The position numbers were made by a program, and so were the translations under genes. Shown in pieces: positions 1 to 8,802 of a stretch of 64,000 nucleotides of DNA. The DNA is from an uncultured Aquimarina sp. Its GTDB lineage: Bacteria; Bacteroidota; Bacteroidia; Flavobacteriales; Flavobacteriaceae. The stretch lies in NCBI RefSeq assembly GCF_947500065.1, contig NZ_CANMQT010000006.1, forward strand, positions 186,215-250,214. Direction: 5' to 3'. The notes beneath the pieces are model-generated. The model had not been told where the DNA came from and made no database searches. It saw nothing but the letters and a program-made list of their open reading frames with translations. How positions within the stretch are numbered: the stretch's first letter is position 1; the number at the start of each line of letters is the position of its first letter.

Positions 1-213
1 ATCAAGTTTTAAATGATGGTTGTGATCAAAAATATACTTGATTTTTTCCAGAACTTGTTCTGGTGATAAACTAATTCCAAAATTATCTTGCTCTAGAGAA
101 ATTACTTCTTTATCCGAATTTATTATACAAAAAGAAAGTCCATTCAGGCTTACCTGAATGGACAATATATATTTTGCACCAGAAATATTACTCTTCTTTG
201 ATGTTTGAGTCAT
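1..213 (-). CDS. DUF3822 family protein (partial, N-terminal 71 residues)
   Basis: The gene runs off the left edge, so only the N-terminus is visible. The ATG at 213 is chosen because this frame stays open to base 1 and reads MTQTSKKSN, then SIQVSLNGLSFCI, which resembles the opening strand of the DUF3822 family of Bacteroidota. The start lies inside the upstream gene (26-base overlap with the gene ending at 188), so the two are probably co-transcribed and translationally coupled. In this phylum DUF3822 genes usually sit beside rsmD and coaD, which would lie outside the window. The function is unknown. A terminator-like hairpin is embedded in codons 17-26. Family assignment is from memory of the motif. 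Confidence 0.7.
   Translation of the reverse strand, partial: MTQTSKKSNISGAKYILSIQVSLNGLSFCIINSDKEVISLEQDNFGISLSPEQVLEKIKYIFDHNHHLKLD
138..163 (-). terminator. Terminator-like hairpin inside the start of the DUF3822 gene
   Basis: A perfect 11-bp inverted repeat (GTCCATTCAGG / CCTGAATGGAC) with a 4-base loop. Read on the minus strand it is followed by TTTCTTTTTG, so it has the shape of an intrinsic terminator. It lies 25 bases beyond the stop of the preceding gene yet within the coding region of the next one. It may attenuate the downstream gene. Confidence 0.55.
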
Positions 214-841
214 AAGTTTTTGGCCAATTACCAGTGGTGTTTACTTCTTGCATGGAGCCTACTGATAAAAATGGTCCATCAACACCTTCAACAGATACTA
301 CTTGCTTTTCTTGATATAATAAATCTTTATCAAGATCATGTAATAAGATATCTTTAGCAACTCTAGCTTCAAAAACACTTATTCTAATTCCATTTTTGTC
401 AATAAAACCAGCATCCAGTTCGAATTTTGCATCTTTACCTGCCACGGGTACGTTAATCATAGTTTTATATCGATCACTTCCTTTGAACAAAGAATCCTTA
501 ACCGATGCATAACCAAGCGTATCCACAACAACTGTGTCTCTTGGCTCATCGATTTGAAGTATTTTGTTGAATCTGATAAAACTAGAATCTCTACGCTCTG
601 TAAGCGTAAATTTAGCAGTATCTAAAAAAGTAATTAATTTAGCTGGATCTTTCTCGAATTTCCCAACTACGGTTTTATGAGCTAATTGAGCTTGTCGGAT
701 ATCCCTTAAGTTTTCAATTGCTTTTGCATAACGCACTTTTTTGACTTTATTGAATCTTACAGGACCCATTACAGAATCGTATACCATGTATCCCAAGGCT
801 GCGATAACTACCCATAGAACTAATTGAATGACAATTTTCAT
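188..841 (-). CDS. Conserved hypothetical membrane-anchored protein
   Basis: A 217-residue protein with one N-terminal hydrophobic segment (about residues 4-22) followed by a hydrophilic, mixed alpha/beta region. This suggests a single-pass inner-membrane protein with a periplasmic domain, or a pilin-like N-terminal anchor. A helical, basic stretch (about 31-60) follows the anchor. I do not recognise a named domain. It is the first gene of a minus-strand unit that overlaps the DUF3822 gene by 26 bases. The TAGATTTG box at 883-876 is a plausible -7 element for it. Function not assignable from sequence. Confidence 0.8.
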   Translation of the reverse strand: MKIVIQLVLWVVIAALGYMVYDSVMGPVRFNKVKKVRYAKAIENLRDIRQAQLAHKTVVGKFEKDPAKLITFLDTAKFTLTERRDSSFIRFNKILQIDEPRDTVVVDTLGYASVKDSLFKGSDRYKTMINVPVAGKDAKFELDAGFIDKNGIRISVFEARVAKDILLHDLDKDLLYQEKQVVSVEGVDGPFLSVGSMQEVNTTGNWPKTYDSNIKEE

Positions 842-875
842 TTTTTAATTTAGCTTTTAGACATTAGTGTATACG

Positions 876-883
876 CAAATCTA
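876..883 (-). promoter_or_regulatory. Candidate -7 box (TAGATTTG) for the 188-841 gene
   Basis: Matches the Bacteroidota -7 consensus TAnnTTTG on the minus strand, 34 bases before the start codon. No TTG is seen at the usual distance for a -33 box, so the call rests on the -7 element alone. Confidence 0.35.
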
Positions 884-928
884 CAATTTTTTTTCAATCG
901 TAAAAGTTTATAGCCAAAAAATCATTGC

Positions 929-936
929 TATCTTTG
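929..936 (+). promoter_or_regulatory. Candidate -7 box (TATCTTTG) for the RecD-like helicase
   Basis: Exact match to TAnnTTTG, 41 bases upstream of the ATG at 978. Transcription from here would begin downstream of the alternative in-frame start at 867, which supports 978 as the true start. The -33 TTG is not evident. Confidence 0.45.
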
Positions 937-977
937 ATTTATTAACAGAATATGGATTTAAGAATTACAAATATTTC

Positions 978-2405
978 ATGAGGGAAACAGAATTTTATCA
1001 GTTGTTAAAAGAAGATTTTCCTTTTGAACCTACTCTTAGACAGGATATTGTGCTTCATAAGCTTTCAGCTTTTGTCTTGTCAAGCACAAAAGATTCACTT
1101 TTTTTATTAAAAGGGTATGCGGGAACAGGAAAAACAACTTTAATAGGAACTTTGGTTAAAAACCTATCAAAAGCGAAATTAAATTCGGTTTTATTAGCTC
1201 CAACGGGTCGTGCTGCCAAGGTAATTAGTAATTATTCTGGTAGACAAGCACAAACAATACATAGAAATATTTATTATCCTAAAAAAACTAGTAGCGGAGG
1301 TCTTGCGTTTCAATTAAAACAAAACAAAAGTAGAAACACCATCTTTATAGTAGACGAAGCTTCCATGATACCAGATACACCAAGTGATAGCAAATTATTT
1401 GAGAATGGTTCTTTGTTAGATGACTTAATGATGTATGTGTATTCTGGGCATAATTGCAAAATTCTTTTTATAGGAGATACAGCACAGTTACCACCCGTGA
1501 AACTGGAGGTAAGTCCTGCTTTGGATCCTGATAATTTATCGATGGGATTTAATAAAGAAGTAACCCAAATTGAATTAGATGAAGTAGTAAGACAAGCAGA
1601 GGATAGTGGTATTCTTATGAATGCTACATCACTTAGAGAAATGCTGAATGATGGGTTTTATGAATCTTTTCAGTTTGATATTGAGGCATATCCGGATGTA
1701 ATAAGATTGATTGATGGTCATGATATTATGGATGCTTTAAATGATTCATATGCCAGTTCTGGACATGAGGAGTCAGTAATTATACTGAGATCTAACAAAA
1801 GAGCTAATATTTATAACCAACAGATTCGATCTAGGATACTTTTTCAGGAAGAAGAACTTTCTGCAGGAGATTATGTGATGGTAGTAAAGAATAATTATTT
1901 CTGGTTGGATAACAAAAGTGAAGCAGGATTTATTGCTAATGGAGATATTATCAAAATTCTTGAAATTTATGCAATAAAGGAGTTGTATGGCTTTCGGTTT
2001 GCAGAAGTGAAAGTAGCTATGGTGGATTATCCTGATCAGAAACCATTAGAAACTGTTTTAATTTTAGATACGCTAACTTCAGAAACTCCATCTTTATCCT
2101 ATGAGGAATCTAATAAGTTGTACCAGGAGGTAATGAAGGATTTTGAAGATGAAAAATCGAAGTACAAAAAATTTCTTGGAGTTAAAAATAATAAGTTTTT
2201 TAATGGATTACAGGTGAAATTCTCTTATGCGGTTACCTGTCATAAATCACAAGGAGGGCAGTGGGATACCGTTTTTATAGAGCAACCATATCTTCCTGAT
2301 GGAATTAATAAAGATTATTTACGGTGGTTGTATACAGCAGTCACTAGAGCTAAGGAAAAATTGTATCTTATAGGATTTAAGGATGAATTTTTTATTGAGA
2401 ATTAA
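978..2405 (+). CDS. RecD/Pif1-like ATP-dependent DNA helicase (AAA family ATPase)
   Basis: A superfamily 1 helicase of 475 residues, expected to unwind DNA in the cytoplasm during repair or recombination. Visible motifs are Walker A GYAGTGKTT (46-54), an APTGRAA motif (about 74-80), Walker B IVDEAS (124-129), GDTAQLPP (167-173), and near the C-terminus TCHKSQGGQWD and LYTAVTRAKEKLYL, the UvrD_C_2-type motifs V and VI. An in-frame start exists 37 codons upstream, but the extension is not helicase-like and a TATCTTTG promoter box lies between, so ATG 978 is preferred. DUF4126 follows after 11 bases. It is much shorter than E. coli RecD and has no RecBC neighbours, so it is not the RecBCD subunit. 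Confidence 0.88.
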   Translation: MRETEFYQLLKEDFPFEPTLRQDIVLHKLSAFVLSSTKDSLFLLKGYAGTGKTTLIGTLVKNLSKAKLNSVLLAPTGRAAKVISNYSGRQAQTIHRNIYYPKKTSSGGLAFQLKQNKSRNTIFIVDEASMIPDTPSDSKLFENGSLLDDLMMYVYSGHNCKILFIGDTAQLPPVKLEVSPALDPDNLSMGFNKEVTQIELDEVVRQAEDSGILMNATSLREMLNDGFYESFQFDIEAYPDVIRLIDGHDIMDALNDSYASSGHEESVIILRSNKRANIYNQQIRSRILFQEEELSAGDYVMVVKNNYFWLDNKSEAGFIANGDIIKILEIYAIKELYGFRFAEVKVAMVDYPDQKPLETVLILDTLTSETPSLSYEESNKLYQEVMKDFEDEKSKYKKFLGVKNNKFFNGLQVKFSYAVTCHKSQGGQWDTVFIEQPYLPDGINKDYLRWLYTAVTRAKEKLYLIGFKDEFFIEN

Positions 2406-2416
2406 ATTATTTACGA

Positions 2417-2980
2417 ATGCAAGAAACAATTTTAAGCATATGTTTGGGAATTGGATTAGCGGCTTCTGTTGGTTTTAGAGTGTTTTTACCTTTATTAGCG
2501 GTTAGTTTGGCTGGTCATTATGGAGTTATTCCTTTAAATTCTAGTTGGGAATGGGTAGGGAGTAACATAGCTTTAATCGTTCTATCTATAGCGACAGTTG
2601 TCGAGATTTTAGCTTATTACATCCCATGGTTTGATAATTTACTCGATACTATAGCAATTCCTCTTGCAGCAATAGCCGGAACAGCAGTTATGGTATCAAC
2701 TGTTGCTAATTTGAGTCCTGTAGTAACTTGGGCTCTTGCTATTATCGCTGGTGGAGGAACGGCAACAACTGTGAAGAGTACAATGGGAGCGTCTAGGCTA
2801 ACATCTACAGCAACTACGGGAGGATTAGCAAATCCTGTTATCGCTACTGTAGAAACAGGAACAGCTTCTATTATGTCTGCGGTGTCGATTTTTATAGCAC
2901 CTCTAGCAATTATTTTAGTAATACTGTTGTTCTTTGGTTTAAGAAAAGTTTATAAAAAACTATTCACTCGCTCCACTTGA
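2417..2980 (+). CDS. DUF4126 domain-containing membrane protein
   Basis: A 187-residue integral membrane protein with about four to five hydrophobic segments, a glycine-rich loop (AIIAGGGTATTVKSTMGASR, about 109-128) and a basic C-terminal tail. The N-terminal LGIGLAASVGFRVFLPLL and the STMGASR region are what I associate with DUF4126. The family has no established function. It sits 11 bases after the helicase and 48 before the KdsB fusion, so it is likely in the same operon. Confidence 0.82.
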   Translation: MQETILSICLGIGLAASVGFRVFLPLLAVSLAGHYGVIPLNSSWEWVGSNIALIVLSIATVVEILAYYIPWFDNLLDTIAIPLAAIAGTAVMVSTVANLSPVVTWALAIIAGGGTATTVKSTMGASRLTSTATTGGLANPVIATVETGTASIMSAVSIFIAPLAIILVILLFFGLRKVYKKLFTRST

Positions 2981-3028
2981 AAATCGATTTAAAAAAGTTA
3001 TTTTTGACCCTGCAAAAAGCAAGCAATT

Positions 3029-4903
3029 TTGAATAAAACTAAGCTAAAAACCATCGCAATGATTCCTGCGAGATATGCTGCATCCCGATTTCCTGGTAAA
3101 TTAATGCAGGATCTTGAGGGAAAAACAGTTATTTTAAGGACATACGAAGCTGCTATAAGTACATCATTATTTAGTGAGGTATATGTAGTTACTGATAGTG
3201 AGATTATATTTAATGAAATTACCTCTCATGGTGGTAAGGCTATCATGAGTATTAAAGAACATGATTGTGGTAGTGATAGGATAGCAGAGGCTGTAGAACA
3301 TATGGATATTGATATTGTTGTCAATGTTCAAGGTGATGAGCCTTTTACCGAAAGAGAAAGCTTAGAAAAAGTTTTACAGGTATTTCAAGAAGAAGATGCA
3401 GATCGAATTGATCTGGCAAGTCTAATGACTCCAATGAATGATTGGGATGACATAGTGAACCCCAATAGTGTAAAGGTGATTATAGACAAAGATAATTATG
3501 CCTTATACTTTTCGCGTTCTCCTATTCCTTATCCAAGAGATAAAGAAATAAACCATACATATTTTAAGCATAAAGGAATCTATGCATTTAGAAAACAAGC
3601 TTTATTAGATTTTTATCGCCTACCGATGAAGACACTAGAAGCTTCAGAAAAAATAGAATGTATTAGATATCTAGAATATGGTAAGAATATAAAAATGATT
3701 GAAACACATCATGAAGGTGTGGAAATAGATACCCCGGAAGATTTAGAAAAAGCAAAACAATTAATTAATAAACAAAATCTTTTGAACATTACATCTACGG
3801 TTACTCCTGAGATTAAAGAGTCCCATCATAGGAATTTTCCTATGGTACCAAGAGTGGTTTTTGGTAAAGGATCTTTTAATCAAATAGGACAAATCCTCTC
3901 TCCGGAACGAAAAAACGGAGCCCCTTTTATTTATCTTATTGATGATGTTTTTGAAAATAATAAAACGTTTATTGAAGATAGAATACACTTGTCAGGTAAT
4001 GATAGAATAGTGTATGTGTCTACAGAAGAAGAACCAAAGACTTCTCAGGTAGACCAATTAGTTTCAGAGTTTAAGAGTACTTACAGTTTTACACCAAGCG
4101 GTATTATTGGTATTGGTGGAGGATCTATAATGGATCTTGCAAAAGCAGTAGCTATTATGATGAATAATGCTGGCAGTGCTGCAGATTACCAAGGCTGGGA
4201 TCTGGTTGATAATAAGTCAGTATATCATGTGGGAATCCCCACAATTTCTGGAACAGGAGCAGAGGTGTCAAGAACAACAGTATTGACAGGTCCTGAAAAA
4301 AAATTAGGTATCAATTCTGATTTTACACCTTTTGATCAAGTAATTCTGGATCCAGAATTAATAAAAGATGTCCCTAAAGATCAATGGTTTTATACAGGTA
4401 TGGATTGTTATATTCATTGTATAGAATCCTTAAAAGGTACATATCTCAATGCATTTAGCCAGAGTTATGGCGAAAAAGCATATGACCTTTGTAAGGAAAT
4501 CTTTTTAGAAAATACATTAGATAAAGATGAAGCAGACGGAAAACTAATGATGGCTTCCTGGCATGGTGGAATGAGTATAGCTTATTCTCAAGTAGGAGTG
4601 GCACATGCAATGAGTTATGGATTAGCATATGTTTTAGGAACAAAGCACGGAATAGGTAACTGTATTGTGTTTGATAAGCTTGGGGATTACTATCCAGAAG
4701 GTGTAGCGCTTTTTAAGAAAATGAAAGAAGTTCATAATATAGAACTACCAACTGGAGTTTGTGCCGATGCAACCGAAGAGCAGTTAGGTATTATGGCTTC
4801 TGTAGCATTAAGTTTAGCGCCTTTATGGGAAAATGCTTTAGGTAGCGATTGGCAGGAACAGATAAATGCTGATAAACTCAAGGAAATTTATCGTACATTA
4901 TAA
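3029..4903 (+). CDS. kdsB: Fused 3-deoxy-manno-octulosonate cytidylyltransferase (KdsB) and Kdo 8-oxidase-like (KdnB) protein
   Basis: A 624-residue two-domain protein. Residues 1-250 are Kds[14 protein letters not shown] (12-24), NVQGDEP (99-105) and HKGIYAFRK, the enzyme that makes CMP-Kdo for lipopolysaccharide. Residues about 272-624 are an iron-containing alcohol dehydrogenase with GIGGGSIMD (361-369), [11 protein letters not shown], and metal ligands D459, H463, H526 and H540, spaced 4, 63 and 14 as in the FucO family. The segments [18 protein letters not shown] and [15 protein letters not shown] resemble Shewanella KdnB, which oxidises Kdo at C8 on the way to 8-amino-Kdo. The start is TTG 3029: the next ATG (3059) would cut the first beta strand of KdsB. 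No KdnA aminotransferase is in view. An acyltransferase follows closely. Confidence 0.88.
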   Translation: MNKTKLKTIAMIPARYAASRFPGKLMQDLEGKTVILRTYEAAISTSLFSEVYVVTDSEIIFNEITSHGGKAIMSIKEHDCGSDRIAEAVEHMDIDIVVNVQGDEPFTERESLEKVLQVFQEEDADRIDLASLMTPMNDWDDIVNPNSVKVIIDKDNYALYFSRSPIPYPRDKEINHTYFKHKGIYAFRKQALLDFYRLPMKTLEASEKIECIRYLEYGKNIKMIETHHEGVEIDTPEDLEKAKQLINKQNLLNITSTVTPEIKESHHRNFPMVPRVVFGKGSFNQIGQILSPERKNGAPFIYLIDDVFENNKTFIEDRIHLSGNDRIVYVSTEEEPKTSQVDQLVSEFKSTYSFTPSGIIGIGGGSIMDLAKAVAIMMNNAGSAADYQGWDLVDNKSVYHVGIPTISGTGAEVSRTTVLTGPEKKLGINSDFTPFDQVILDPELIKDVPKDQWFYTGMDCYIHCIESLKGTYLNAFSQSYGEKAYDLCKEIFLENTLDKDEADGKLMMASWHGGMSIAYSQVGVAHAMSYGLAYVLGTKHGIGNCIVFDKLGDYYPEGVALFKKMKEVHNIELPTGVCADATEEQLGIMASVALSLAPLWENALGSDWQEQINADKLKEIYRTL

Positions 4904-4927
4904 TTGATCTTTAGAAATCTAATTACT

Positions 4928-5485
4928 ATGGAAAAACTAGCATCTTTTATATTTTATAAAATAATGAAATGGAAGATGATAGGTGATTTCAACAGTGATA
5001 CTATAAAAAAATGTGTTGTCATTGCAGTTCCGCATACTAGTTGGCATGATTTTTATTTAGGGTTATTGATTAGAAGGGTAAATAGAGTAAAGATCAGTTT
5101 TATGGGAAAAAAAGAGCTTTTTAAATGGCCACTTGGTTGGTATTTTAAAAAAGTTGGAGGAATTCCGTTAGATCGAACTTCTGGTCAGAATAAGGTAGAA
5201 GCTATTGCAAAAGAATTTGAGAAGCGTGATGAATTAAGATTAACCCTAGCTCCTGAAGGTACTAGGAAAAAGGTGTCTACCTGGAAAACGGGGTTTTATT
5301 ATATTGCTAAAGCTGCTAACGTGCCTATCATTATGGTAGCTTTTGATTTTGGAAAGAAAAGAGTAGTAATTTCTTCTCCATTTTACCCTACGGACGATAT
5401 TGATAAAGATTTACAGTTTATGTATGGTTTTTTTAAGGGTGTAAAAGGAAAGATTCCAGAATATAGTTTCGAACCTGATGCTTAA
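4928..5485 (+). CDS. Lysophospholipid acyltransferase family protein (PlsC-like)
   Basis: A 185-residue protein with the acyltransferase HX4D motif (PHTSWHDF, about residues 38-45), a substrate-binding PEGTR motif (about 111-115) and the GGIPLDR strand. It probably transfers an acyl chain to a lysophospholipid or related glycerolipid at the inner membrane. It is short for PlsC and lacks a clear N-terminal transmembrane helix. The reading frame is also open from a TTG at 4904, but the ATG at 4928 (MEKLASFIF) is the likely start. It is 24 bases after the KdsB-KdnB gene, so an envelope lipid role is likely. Its end overlaps the convergent gene by 4 bases. Confidence 0.85.
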   Translation: MEKLASFIFYKIMKWKMIGDFNSDTIKKCVVIAVPHTSWHDFYLGLLIRRVNRVKISFMGKKELFKWPLGWYFKKVGGIPLDRTSGQNKVEAIAKEFEKRDELRLTLAPEGTRKKVSTWKTGFYYIAKAANVPIIMVAFDFGKKRVVISSPFYPTDDIDKDLQFMYGFFKGVKGKIPEYSFEPDA

Positions 5486-5988
5486 AATTTCTGAGTGTTT
5501 TCTTTTTTAATTATTTCTTTTTTAGGTTTTTCTTCTTCTAAGGCTCCTCCTCCAAAAAGTAGTTCAGTGCTAGAAAATGTAGTTCCGAAAGTTTTTGCCG
5601 CCAAATAAACCTGTGATATAGCACTTTCCACTTGTTCTGTGCTCAACTCTTTTAATGGATGCACGTATGCCGACCAAAGGATTCCGTTGGAGATTGCGTA
5701 TTTTACATCTAATGCAGAATGGAAATTGGCTGTCATGGAATCTAATAATAAATCTTTATCAAGATTGCTGGATTCCGTAATCGGAGCTATAATTCGCATT
5801 CTATTATTTTTTGCATCCGTAATACATAGCATAGGCGTTTCTTTATAGACAAATTGCCAGTTTCCGGCTATTCCTCCTAACGTATCCGCCTTTCTGGTAA
5901 TAATCTCTCCAAGAGTTTCATTATTCATGTGTTGAGCCTGAGAAAACAATCCCAAGCTAAGAAATACCCAAAAGATCCACTGCTTCAT
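5482..5988 (-). CDS. Hypothetical secreted protein
   Basis: A 168-residue protein with a Sec signal peptide (about residues 1-18, ending at SQAQ), then a globular region and a charged, lysine/glutamate-rich tail. There are two cysteines at most and no lipobox. I do not recognise a domain. It is transcribed alone, converges on the acyltransferase with a 4-base overlap of the coding ends, and no terminator is visible between them. Function unknown; probably periplasmic. Confidence 0.75.
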   Translation of the reverse strand: MKQWIFWVFLSLGLFSQAQHMNNETLGEIITRKADTLGGIAGNWQFVYKETPMLCITDAKNNRMRIIAPITESSNLDKDLLLDSMTANFHSALDVKYAISNGILWSAYVHPLKELSTEQVESAISQVYLAAKTFGTTFSSTELLFGGGALEEEKPKKEIIKKENTQKF

Positions 5989-6035
5989 AATTATGTTAAT
6001 TTTTAATTGAGTCGAAAGGATTGTTTAAACATAAC

Positions 6036-6066
6036 AAAAAAGACTGCCTTTAATAGACAGTCTTTT
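6036..6066 (-). terminator. Intrinsic terminator of yebC
   Basis: On the minus strand, AAAAGACTGTC and GGCAGTCTTTT pair (one G-U wobble) around a 7-base loop and are followed by a T run. It lies 25 bases past the yebC stop. Confidence 0.8.
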
Positions 6067-6090
6067 CATAAAGTATTGTTATACTTTTAT

Positions 6091-6816
6091 TTACTCTTCA
6101 GCAGAGGATTCTTCCATAGTGTGATATACATTTTGTACATCATCATCTTCTTCTATTTTTTCTAGAAGTTTTTCTACGTCAGCAGCTTGTTCTGTTGTTA
6201 ATTTTTTAGTGACTTGTGGGATGCGTTCAAAACCAGAAGATAGGATTTCTATCTCACGGGTTTCCAGTTCTTTTTGGATAGCACCAAAACTTCCGAACGG
6301 GGCATAAATTAAAATCCCATCTTCATCCTGAAAAACTTCTTCTGCTCCAAAATCAATGAATTCAAGTTCTAATTCTTCAGGATCAAGCCCTTCTCCATTA
6401 ATTCTAAAATTACAGGTATGGTCAAACATAAATTCTACTGATCCGGATGTTCCTAAATTCCCATCACATTTATTAAAATAAGATCGAATATTAGCAACTG
6501 TTCTGTTGTTATTGTCAGTGGCAGTTTCTACCAAAATAGCAATACCGTGTGGAGCATATCCTTCAAAAAGTACTTCTTTATAGTCGCTTTGATCTTTATC
6601 AGAAGCTTTTTTAATAGCACGTTCTACATTGTCTTTAGGCATGTTTACAGATTTCGCATTCTGTATTACCGCTCTTAGACGTGAGTTTGAAGCTGGATCG
6701 GGCCCACCTTCTTTTACAGCCATTACGATATCTTTACCAATACGAGTAAATGCTTTGGACATTGCTGACCAACGTTTCATTTTACGTGCCTTTCTGAACT
6801 CAAAAGCTCTTCCCAT
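6091..6816 (-). CDS. yebC: YebC/PmpR family DNA-binding regulator / translation factor
   Basis: A 241-residue protein of the YebC/TACO1 family. The start MGRAFEFRKARKMKRWSAM, the block RIGKDIVMAVKEGGPDP (26-42) and the NMPKDNVERAIKKA helix are diagnostic. Members act as transcriptional regulators in some bacteria, and recent work on the family describes a role in relieving ribosome stalling. The C-terminus is acidic (EKIEEDDDVQNVYHT). It is transcribed on its own between two hairpins. Confidence 0.95.
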   Translation of the reverse strand: MGRAFEFRKARKMKRWSAMSKAFTRIGKDIVMAVKEGGPDPASNSRLRAVIQNAKSVNMPKDNVERAIKKASDKDQSDYKEVLFEGYAPHGIAILVETATDNNNRTVANIRSYFNKCDGNLGTSGSVEFMFDHTCNFRINGEGLDPEELELEFIDFGAEEVFQDEDGILIYAPFGSFGAIQKELETREIEILSSGFERIPQVTKKLTTEQAADVEKLLEKIEEDDDVQNVYHTMEESSAEE

Positions 6817-6846
6817 AATCTAATTTTAAAATCTGAATACAAACAT

Positions 6847-6890
6847 AAGTAGAAACCAAATGTTTCACAAGTGAAGATTCATTTCTACTT
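6847..6890. repeat. Nested inverted repeat between yebC and the pterin dehydratase gene
   Basis: A 9-bp outer stem (AAGTAGAAA / TTTCTACTT) encloses an inner palindrome TTCAC-AA-GTGAA at 6864-6875. It lies just past the end of the pterin dehydratase gene and before the yebC start, so it may be that gene's terminator or a yebC operator. The T tract is weak. Confidence 0.35.
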
Positions 6891-6898
6891 TATATTTT

Positions 6899-7183
6899 TT
6901 ATTCTTCATCTACAATTCCATCAATTGCCTTGGCAAGTTTAAAATCCTGTTCAGTAACACCATCAGCATCATGTGTTGATAAACTAATATTTACAACATT
7001 ATAAACATTAGACCAATCCGGATGATGGTTTAAGGCTTCTGCTTCAAAAGCGATACGGGACATTGCTGAAAAGGCATCTTTAAAGTTTTCGAATTCGAAA
7101 GAAGTATGAATTGCGTTATCTTCATATTCCCAACCATCCATTTTTTCTAGTCGAGAGGCAATTTCAGTTTCAGTTAATTTCAT
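6899..7183 (-). CDS. 4a-hydroxytetrahydrobiopterin dehydratase (pterin-4a-carbinolamine dehydratase)
   Basis: A 94-residue protein of the usual length for this family. The signature HHPDWSNVYNVVNISLSTHD (52-71) carries the catalytic histidines, followed by GVTEQDF. The enzyme regenerates pterin cofactor by dehydrating 4a-hydroxytetrahydrobiopterin in the cytoplasm. No phenylalanine hydroxylase is visible nearby, so its partner is elsewhere. It lies in a minus-strand run 42 bases downstream of the lipoprotein gene. Confidence 0.93.
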   Translation of the reverse strand: MKLTETEIASRLEKMDGWEYEDNAIHTSFEFENFKDAFSAMSRIAFEAEALNHHPDWSNVYNVVNISLSTHDADGVTEQDFKLAKAIDGIVDEE

Positions 7184-7225
7184 AGTACTATTGTTTATTT
7201 ATTAAAATTCGTTTTTAATGTGATC

Positions 7226-8170
7226 TTAAAGCCCTAATTCTTGTCGTAAGACTTCATCTTTATTATTGTTTTTTCCCCAATAAGCAGATTTGATACGCTG
7301 AAGTTTTGTGGCTTTAGTAGTCAATTCTTTTGCATTAGCACCAAAACCACTTTTAAACGTTTCTGTCCAGCTTTCTATTTCATAAGGGAAGGAATTGTTA
7401 AAAGTAATACTGATGCTTCTGTTTAATTCGGGATATTTTATCTCATATGTATTAGAGTTGACATTCTTTTGTATAGAAGCTTTTGCAGCATATGCTTTGA
7501 TTTCCTTATGTTTAAGTCTACAGTATTCAAAAGAGGGAATAATTTTTAGATCTCCTTGAGGCAAATTATCAGGATCAATTCTGATTTTTGCCCATAATTC
7601 ATTCTCAAGAATATCCTTGTCTAATGTAATATTCTGATCTGCCTCTCTCTGAAAATAGGAGTGAGATATAATATCATATTTTTCTCGATTATTTAGTTGA
7701 GCATATACGTGCCCACACCATTCTTGCATAGAGCTGGATACTTTTATTGCATGTTGGTTATCAGCAACAGGATAAAAAGTACTTTGCATAATAGAATATG
7801 GGTAGATACCAGTGTTAAACTTTTTAGTTGCATTTAGTTTTAAAACAGGAACGTTATCCGTATTTTGATAATCAGCTTTGACTTGTTCTTTTGGTAAAAA
7901 ATCTTCAGTTACATAAATAAGTATAGCTTTTCCTTCTCTTATTTCTCCATACCTGGCTTGTTCTAACTGATAAGATGTGATTTCTGCATTACCGGCATAC
8001 CAGTATTTTTTAAAGCTTTCTGAAAGTTCTTTTACTGGTTTTAAAGCTGATGCTGTATTTTCGATAATTACTTTTTCAGCATTTTTGTTCTTTTCATCTG
8101 CTTTGATATTACTGCAAGCAATAATTACCAAAGCACCTAATATTCCGAATAGGAGCAATGACTTTTTCAT
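7226..8170 (-). CDS. Conserved lipoprotein of unknown function, neighbour of Maf
   Basis: A 314-residue exported protein with a lipoprotein signal (hydrophobic stretch then IIAC at about residue 19). The mature part holds KYWYAGNAEITSYQLEQARYG and a SYWESWTETF-like C-terminal region, a pattern I associate with a Flavobacteriaceae family that databases often label as a septum formation inhibitor Maf. That label appears to come from gene adjacency: there is no Maf motif here, and the real Maf is the next gene upstream on the same strand (8212-8799). Probably outer-membrane or periplasmic; function unknown. Confidence 0.8.
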   Translation of the reverse strand: MKKSLLLFGILGALVIIACSNIKADEKNKNAEKVIIENTASALKPVKELSESFKKYWYAGNAEITSYQLEQARYGEIREGKAILIYVTEDFLPKEQVKADYQNTDNVPVLKLNATKKFNTGIYPYSIMQSTFYPVADNQHAIKVSSSMQEWCGHVYAQLNNREKYDIISHSYFQREADQNITLDKDILENELWAKIRIDPDNLPQGDLKIIPSFEYCRLKHKEIKAYAAKASIQKNVNSNTYEIKYPELNRSISITFNNSFPYEIESWTETFKSGFGANAKELTTKATKLQRIKSAYWGKNNNKDEVLRQELGL

Positions 8171-8211
8171 AATATTTTTTTTATGCTTTAATATAGCAAA
8201 TTACGATAAAG

Positions 8212-8799
8212 CTATGATTCTGCAAGTTCTATTAACGTTTCATAAACAAGTTGAACAGGCAATCCCATAACATTAAAATAACTACCTTCTATATGAGTGA
8301 TGCCGATATATCCAATCCATTCTTGTATACCATACGCACCTGCCTTATCCATAGGGGAAAATGTATCTACATAGTAATCTATTTCTTTAGAGGTAAGTGA
8401 TTTAAAGGTAACTTTCGTGGTTTGATTTATGATTTTAGTAGTACTTGCTGTCTTAAAACATACAGATGTAATTACTTCATGAGTTTCTCCAGACAATGAA
8501 GCTATCATACTCTTAGCATCTTGGATACTTTTGGGCTTTCCGATTGCTTTGCTGTGATGCCAAACAATCGTATCGCTTGTAACCAAAATATCATTTGATT
8601 TAAGTTGTGTAAACTCATCTGCTTTTAGCTTAGCTAAGAAATCCGATATTTCAGAAGCGTTAAGATGATCCGGATATATTTCTTCTACCTCTTTTAGTTG
8701 AATGGTAAAGTCTAAATCTAAATCCTTGAAGAATTGTTGTCTTCGTGGTGATCCTGAGGCTAGAATAAGGTTATGGTCCTTTAGTAATTTCTTAAGCAT
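8212..8799 (-). CDS. maf: Maf family nucleoside triphosphate pyrophosphatase
   Basis: A 195-residue protein with the Maf signature ILASGSPRRQQFF (13-25), EVEEIYP, VTSDTIVWH with the catalytic Asp, GKPKS, and the block DKAGAYGIQEW. It hydrolyses non-canonical or modified nucleotides to monophosphates in the cytoplasm. It starts 3 bases after the UbiA-family gene stops, so the two are co-transcribed. It is distinct from the mis-labelled lipoprotein downstream. Confidence 0.94.
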   Translation of the reverse strand: MLKKLLKDHNLILASGSPRRQQFFKDLDLDFTIQLKEVEEIYPDHLNASEISDFLAKLKADEFTQLKSNDILVTSDTIVWHHSKAIGKPKSIQDAKSMIASLSGETHEVITSVCFKTASTTKIINQTTKVTFKSLTSKEIDYYVDTFSPMDKAGAYGIQEWIGYIGITHIEGSYFNVMGLPVQLVYETLIELAES

Positions 8800-8802
8800 A
8801 TC

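Noticed and set aside
867..977. Upstream extension of the RecD-like helicase
   Set aside because: A promoter -7 box lies inside it and the added residues do not look like the family; ATG 978 is used.
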